Source: Motacilla alba alba
Taxonomy: Eukaryota; Chordata; Aves; Passeriformes; Motacillidae
Assembly: GCF_015832195.1 (NCBI RefSeq)
Contig: NC_052019.1
Coordinates: 4,635,685 to 4,699,684 of the forward strand
Reading direction: 5' to 3'
Length of the DNA stretch: 64,000 bases
Of the stretch, positions 60,478-64,000 are shown one piece after another; the first letter of the stretch is position 1, and every line of letters begins with the position of its first letter. The position numbers were made by a program, and so were the translations under genes. The notes below the pieces were generated by a model, which saw nothing but the letters and a program-made list of their open reading frames with translations, ran no database searches and was not told the DNA's origin.

Positions 60478-61609
60478 TATCCATTTGTGACCAATTTTGT
60501 CTTCTCAGTTCTCAGTCTTGATAGTGGAATCTGCCTTTGGTGTAAGTCTGCTGCTTTACATAAGCAGTAAATTAAGTCCACTTTTTAACAGTGGTTTCTA
60601 TTGATAATAAAATACTGTCCTCACTAAAATATAAAAGAGATAATTTTGAATTTAAAAAAAAAGCATTTTCAGACTGGTTGAAAGCTAGTAAAGTTGATTT
60701 TGTTAAATTTTAAATTGTTCATTTTTTGCTTGCCTCCATTCAAATAGTGTTTCTGTAATTACCACGTCATAGCAATTGTTAAAAGAGGGGGAAATAAAAT
60801 GGTTTAACTACATCTTTTTTTTTTCATCATATAAAAGCTATTTAATAAGAAAATGTATGTATTTTCTTCACCAGGAGAAAAAAAAAATTGAAATACAGCT
60901 TATACAGGTATTGCAGCGATAACAATAGCATACCATTATTAAATGTGTCATTATACTAAAGCTGCATGCAGAACAAAATAAAATGAGATCAATATGACAC
61001 CTTTTAATTTTTCTGTGTGGGATTAAGAATTTATGAGCAAGGGTTTAACGGATGCCACATTCCACTGCTCACAGCCCTGCTGAGCACCTTGATAACACAT
61101 TGCCCTCTGTAGGATTGAGTGCAACCTCAATCCAAGGAGAAATGTAATGGTGGGAGTCTGGAAACCATAGGAAACAATAGCTCCAAAATCCTACCTAAAC
61201 TTCTCTTGACTTTGCAGCCAGAGCTCTCTGTTTCTGAAAGATTCTCTGGAAGTTTGTATTGATCTGTGTCCTGTAAAATCTTGAGCAGTGTTACAAAAAA
61301 ACTGAATAGCATCTTTGAATATTGTGGGAAGTTATTACCTAACTTTTGCTCTGGGGGTTTTTTCCTTTAATTCATACCTTTATATAAGCAACCTCATCAA
61401 AGTTAGAATTTTTCATAGGTACAAACATAAAGTTGACAGTTGTGCTGTGAGTGATGGAGATAAAGGTGTGAGAATTCATAGCAAGAAGTAATTTTCCCAT
61501 TGATATTTACCAAAATAAGTTTAATTTTTTGCCTGTGTTGAATTTCTGGGATAGTTTAGAAAAACTGATTTTCCTAGCACTTTGTTTAACTGTGGGTTTC
61601 ATTTTTTAG
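60478..61609. other. Unique AT-rich stretch before the candidate last exon
   Basis: No repeat recognised beyond short A and T runs at 60650 and 60815. The end is the acceptor region CTTTGTTTAACTGTGGGTTTCATTTTTTAG. Confidence 0.5.
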
Positions 61610-61810
61610 GCAAGTTATTTGACACATTTAGAAATGTTGGTGTCTGTGGAATATTCACAACATCCACTGAAGAAAAAGCGAGCTCTGCAGAGCTCAAAAC
61701 CTCTGACAAAAGAGGCTGAAGGAACCCCAAATATTGATCAAAGTTACAAAAATGACTTTAGTGCCAGCTCCTGTGATCTCCTGATGTCAACCACCAGTTT
61801 TAGTGGATAA
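61610..61810 (+). CDS. Candidate last coding exon, unknown gene
   Basis: I do not recognise the protein. A pyrimidine-rich stretch ending TTTCATTTTTTAG leads into an open frame of 66 codons that closes with TAA at 61808-61810. The start is in phase 0 (GCA AGT TAT TTG), matching the phase 0 exit of the candidate exon at 54406-54549. The translation starts ASYLTHLEMLVSVEYSQHPL, has a basic cluster LKKKRA at residues 20-25 and a Ser/Thr-rich end LLMSTTSFSG. It looks like a hydrophilic, disordered C-terminus. The sequence is unique and not low in complexity. What lies downstream would be 3' UTR. Confidence 0.45.
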   Translation, partial: ASYLTHLEMLVSVEYSQHPLKKKRALQSSKPLTKEAEGTPNIDQSYKNDFSASSCDLLMSTTSFSG

Positions 61811-62340
61811 CAATTGTGCTGCTTCTGAAAAAAATGCGTGAAGAACTTTTAACTTAAAACTCTTCTGATGTAAAATGGATGTACTTATGTGACAGTGTTA
61901 AGAGTGAGGGTACTAAGGAAAGAATAGCAAATATTAATATTATTTGCAGTAATAGCAAAACATTTTTTTTCTATGAAGTTAGAAATCAAATGTTCTTAAT
62001 TTGTAATTAAAATTATGAAAAGAGCAAAGGGAAAAACTGTTCTCACACAGTATCAAAAACGTCAGGAACATTGTAACTTAGAGAAACTAATACATTTTTT
62101 AAGGGTTATTTAATTAAAATATTAAAGAAAATAGGAGGAAAAATGGAACTTTACAAGCAAGTTACCAAGGAAACCAGTTCAAACTGAAGTCCAGGATTTT
62201 AGCCTTTAGCATTTGGAGACACAAACACAGAGACACACACCCCTAATTTTAGTGTCTGCAGTTATTTTTACATTCTGCCAAAAGCTAGAGTCTTCAAGGA
62301 TTGATTTCATATGCAATAAAATCAATTTATATTGCTTGAA
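61811..62340 (+). other. Possible 3' UTR of the candidate gene
   Basis: AT-rich sequence after the TAA with no further long open frame. An AATAAA lies at 62315-62320 inside ATGCAATAAAATC, followed by T-rich sequence, and would end a transcript near 62340. This only holds if the upstream exon is real. Confidence 0.25.
62315..62320 (+). promoter_or_regulatory. Possible polyadenylation signal AATAAA
   Basis: First plain AATAAA after the candidate stop codon, about 505 bases downstream, followed within 30 bases by TGTTCTTTTG. In AT-rich DNA the hexamer is common, so confidence is low. Confidence 0.25.
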
Positions 62341-63102
62341 ATGTTCTTTTGACATTATATGAAACCACATCAATGCAAATTCATTAGATTGGATAAATGG
62401 ATCATTTAGCTGTTCCACTAAAGTTTGTAATCTTTTATTCCTTTATAATCAATGCAAACACTACAAGAAGTAATTTTCTTCGTGGTTGTATCTTTAACAC
62501 ACAAATGTACAAATGTGTCTCTGCAGCAAAATAACACAACAGATACTTCATCCATACAGTTCCCAAAATAGTACCTGCATTCAAGGAATTTTAGCCAGGA
62601 ATTGTTTGATGGCATCCTGATGGATAAAACCATGGCATAAGGTAAAACCACAGCAAGAAAAAAAGGGGGAATATTTCTTAGGTCTCTGCCCTTGCACTTA
62701 TTTTTGCCAGTGTAGCCTTCTTTATAAGCCCAGGCAGCATTTAAGTCTCATTTAAGCACAGTATTATTTGCCTACCAGTTTTGGAGATCTTTAATGTAAA
62801 AAAATACCTTGGAAAGAGGTCCCAGAACTTTAAAGGATATTTTAAAATGGCGAAAAACATCATGGCAAAACCAGCCAGAAACCTCAGGTTGCAAAGGTGA
62901 GGGAAAAGGCACTTCTGTGCCATCTTAAGTAAAGAAAAATGAAATAAAAAGAAAGAAATCAGGCAGAGGGAGGAAGTTAAAGAAGGAGGAAGCTCATGTC
63001 CTTACTTCCAGAAGGGAAAGAAGCAAAAACTGAAGCCAAATTGTGGACAGATGGACTGAGAGTGCTGTGGAAGCACAGAGCCCTGGGAAAATTTTCTACA
63101 GT
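62341..63102. other. Unique non-coding stretch
   Basis: No gene or repeat recognised. Short minus-strand open frames only. Confidence 0.5.
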
Positions 63103-63200
63103 CATAAAATCCCAGAATCACAGAATGGTTTGGGCTGGAAGGAACCCTAAAAATCAGAATCCAACCTGCCTGCCACAGGCAGGGACACCTTTCCTTTTCT
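63103..63200 (-). mobile_element. CR1 LINE tail fragment
   Basis: Minus-oriented CR1 3' end: TCATAAAATCCCAGAATCAC, AGAATGGTTTGGGCTGGAAG, GAACCCTAAAAATCAGAATCC, CAGGCAGGGACACCTTTCC. Only about 95 bases remain, so the element is strongly 5'-truncated. Confidence 0.93.
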
Positions 63201-64000
63201 GTACACAGCAGAAGTAATCTCACCATTACTTTTTAGCATGTTTAGAACTCAGTAAAACCTTAAAAAAATTGCCACAGCTGGGCTGAGGTCAGCACCAGTC
63301 CCACCACCCTGGCGTGCCACCAAAGCCAGCTCCCAGCTTTCACCTCTGCCCATGTGGAAAGAAGCACTGAATGTGCAGGTGCACCCCTCAAATTCTGGGC
63401 ACGAGCTGGCAGTGAGGGTAGAAATGCTCTTTCCTAGGCTTTATAGCACTGTTTCCTCACAGAAGTGTTTCAGAAATCTTTACTTTGATATGAAGTCTGA
63501 TTTTTTCCCATATTTTCTGTGCAGCATATCATCAAGTCATGTTCTGTCTATCACCTTTTCACATCTCTTCCAGTGCACTACTCTGTACTTGGCAAGAAGA
63601 TGCACTTTTCACATCTTTTTTTTTATTGCCTTACAAAACCAGATAAGACATTTTTACTGTCAGCTGCTTATTTGCAGTATTCCCCCCTTTGTAGTACAGA
63701 CAGAACTCTTCAAGTGGAGAGACACAATGTGAAAATCTAAGTAACAAAAAGACAAGACAGACCTTCAGAGGCACTGCTTGATGTTTATGGCATAAAGAAG
63801 GCTATATAAATTTTCTAGTGGGATAAATGGCTAACTTTTCATAAATGCCATGTACTGCCCTAAAATTGTTTCAGTGTTTGGCTTAGATAATTAAATAGTA
63901 TTGTTTCATTATTAAATTTTGAAATACAGTCCATTAAAAATTAATTTACCAGCCTTTAGCAATGAAATCCAGTTATGGTGCTGCACTGAATAATAGAGAC
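63201..64000. other. Unique stretch, no supported gene
   Basis: A 126-codon plus frame at 63352-63732 overlaps another frame at 63519-63740. It is rich in Phe, Ser, Cys and His with no recognised domain, start context or splice edges. Not called. Confidence 0.45.

Noticed and set aside
63352..63732. 126-codon plus-strand frame at the window end
   Set aside because: Phe/Ser/Cys-rich, overlapped by another frame, no recognised domain.
1..64000. tRNA, rRNA, snRNA, CRISPR or bacterial operon features
   Set aside because: No tRNA B-box with matching arms, no rRNA conserved core, no spaced direct repeats, and no ribosome-binding-site-led gene series were seen.

Overview
The window looks like nuclear DNA from a bird, most likely a songbird. 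The evidence is the repeat content. At least eleven fragments match the 3' end of the avian CR1 LINE, several ending in the typical ATTCTGTGATTCTATGA-type tail. Three solo retroviral LTRs resemble families I remember from passerine genomes; that last point is from memory and was not searched. The DNA is AT-rich, CpG-poor and full of simple repeats. I see no bacterial gene organisation, rRNA, tRNA, CRISPR array or intact multi-kilobase coding region. Nearly all long open frames are chance, low-complexity, or translations of CR1 and LTR sequence.

Layout. 1-19,560 is unique AT-rich sequence with microsatellites at 5.5, 7.3 and 17.0 kb, a poly(A) run at 17.9 kb and a 24-bp duplication at 18.0 kb. 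19.56-27.28 kb holds one CR1 fragment and two solo LTRs of one family in opposite orientation, each flanked by a 6-bp target-site duplication. Between the LTRs lies a G-run tract next to a GTTTT microsatellite. 34.0-35.4 kb holds three CR1 fragments, two of them head to head. 42.7-54.9 kb holds six more CR1 pieces and an A/C-rich low-complexity block. 57.2 kb has an old CR1, 59.9-60.5 kb a complete solo LTR of a second family, and 63.1 kb a short CR1 tail.

Genes. I cannot name any gene. The best coding evidence is a set of plus-strand intervals with splice signals and mutually compatible reading phases: 36497-36633, 50344-50403, 54406(or 54422)-54549, and a possible last exon 61610-61810 ending in TAA. 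If real, they are the 3' end of a plus-strand gene of unknown identity, with the rest of the window being intron, 3' UTR and flank. The last two intervals are the most convincing; the first two are weak. Similar splice-like intervals turn up by chance, so this is a hypothesis to test.

I found no convincing new multi-gene system. The observations most worth a second look are the candidate exon chain, the tandem RFX/X-box-like pair near 52.65 kb, the inverted LTR pair with intact target-site duplications, the head-to-head CR1 pairs, the 110-bp duplicated AT/GT palindromic satellite at 7.3 kb, and the five-run G-quadruplex motif at 22.93 kb.
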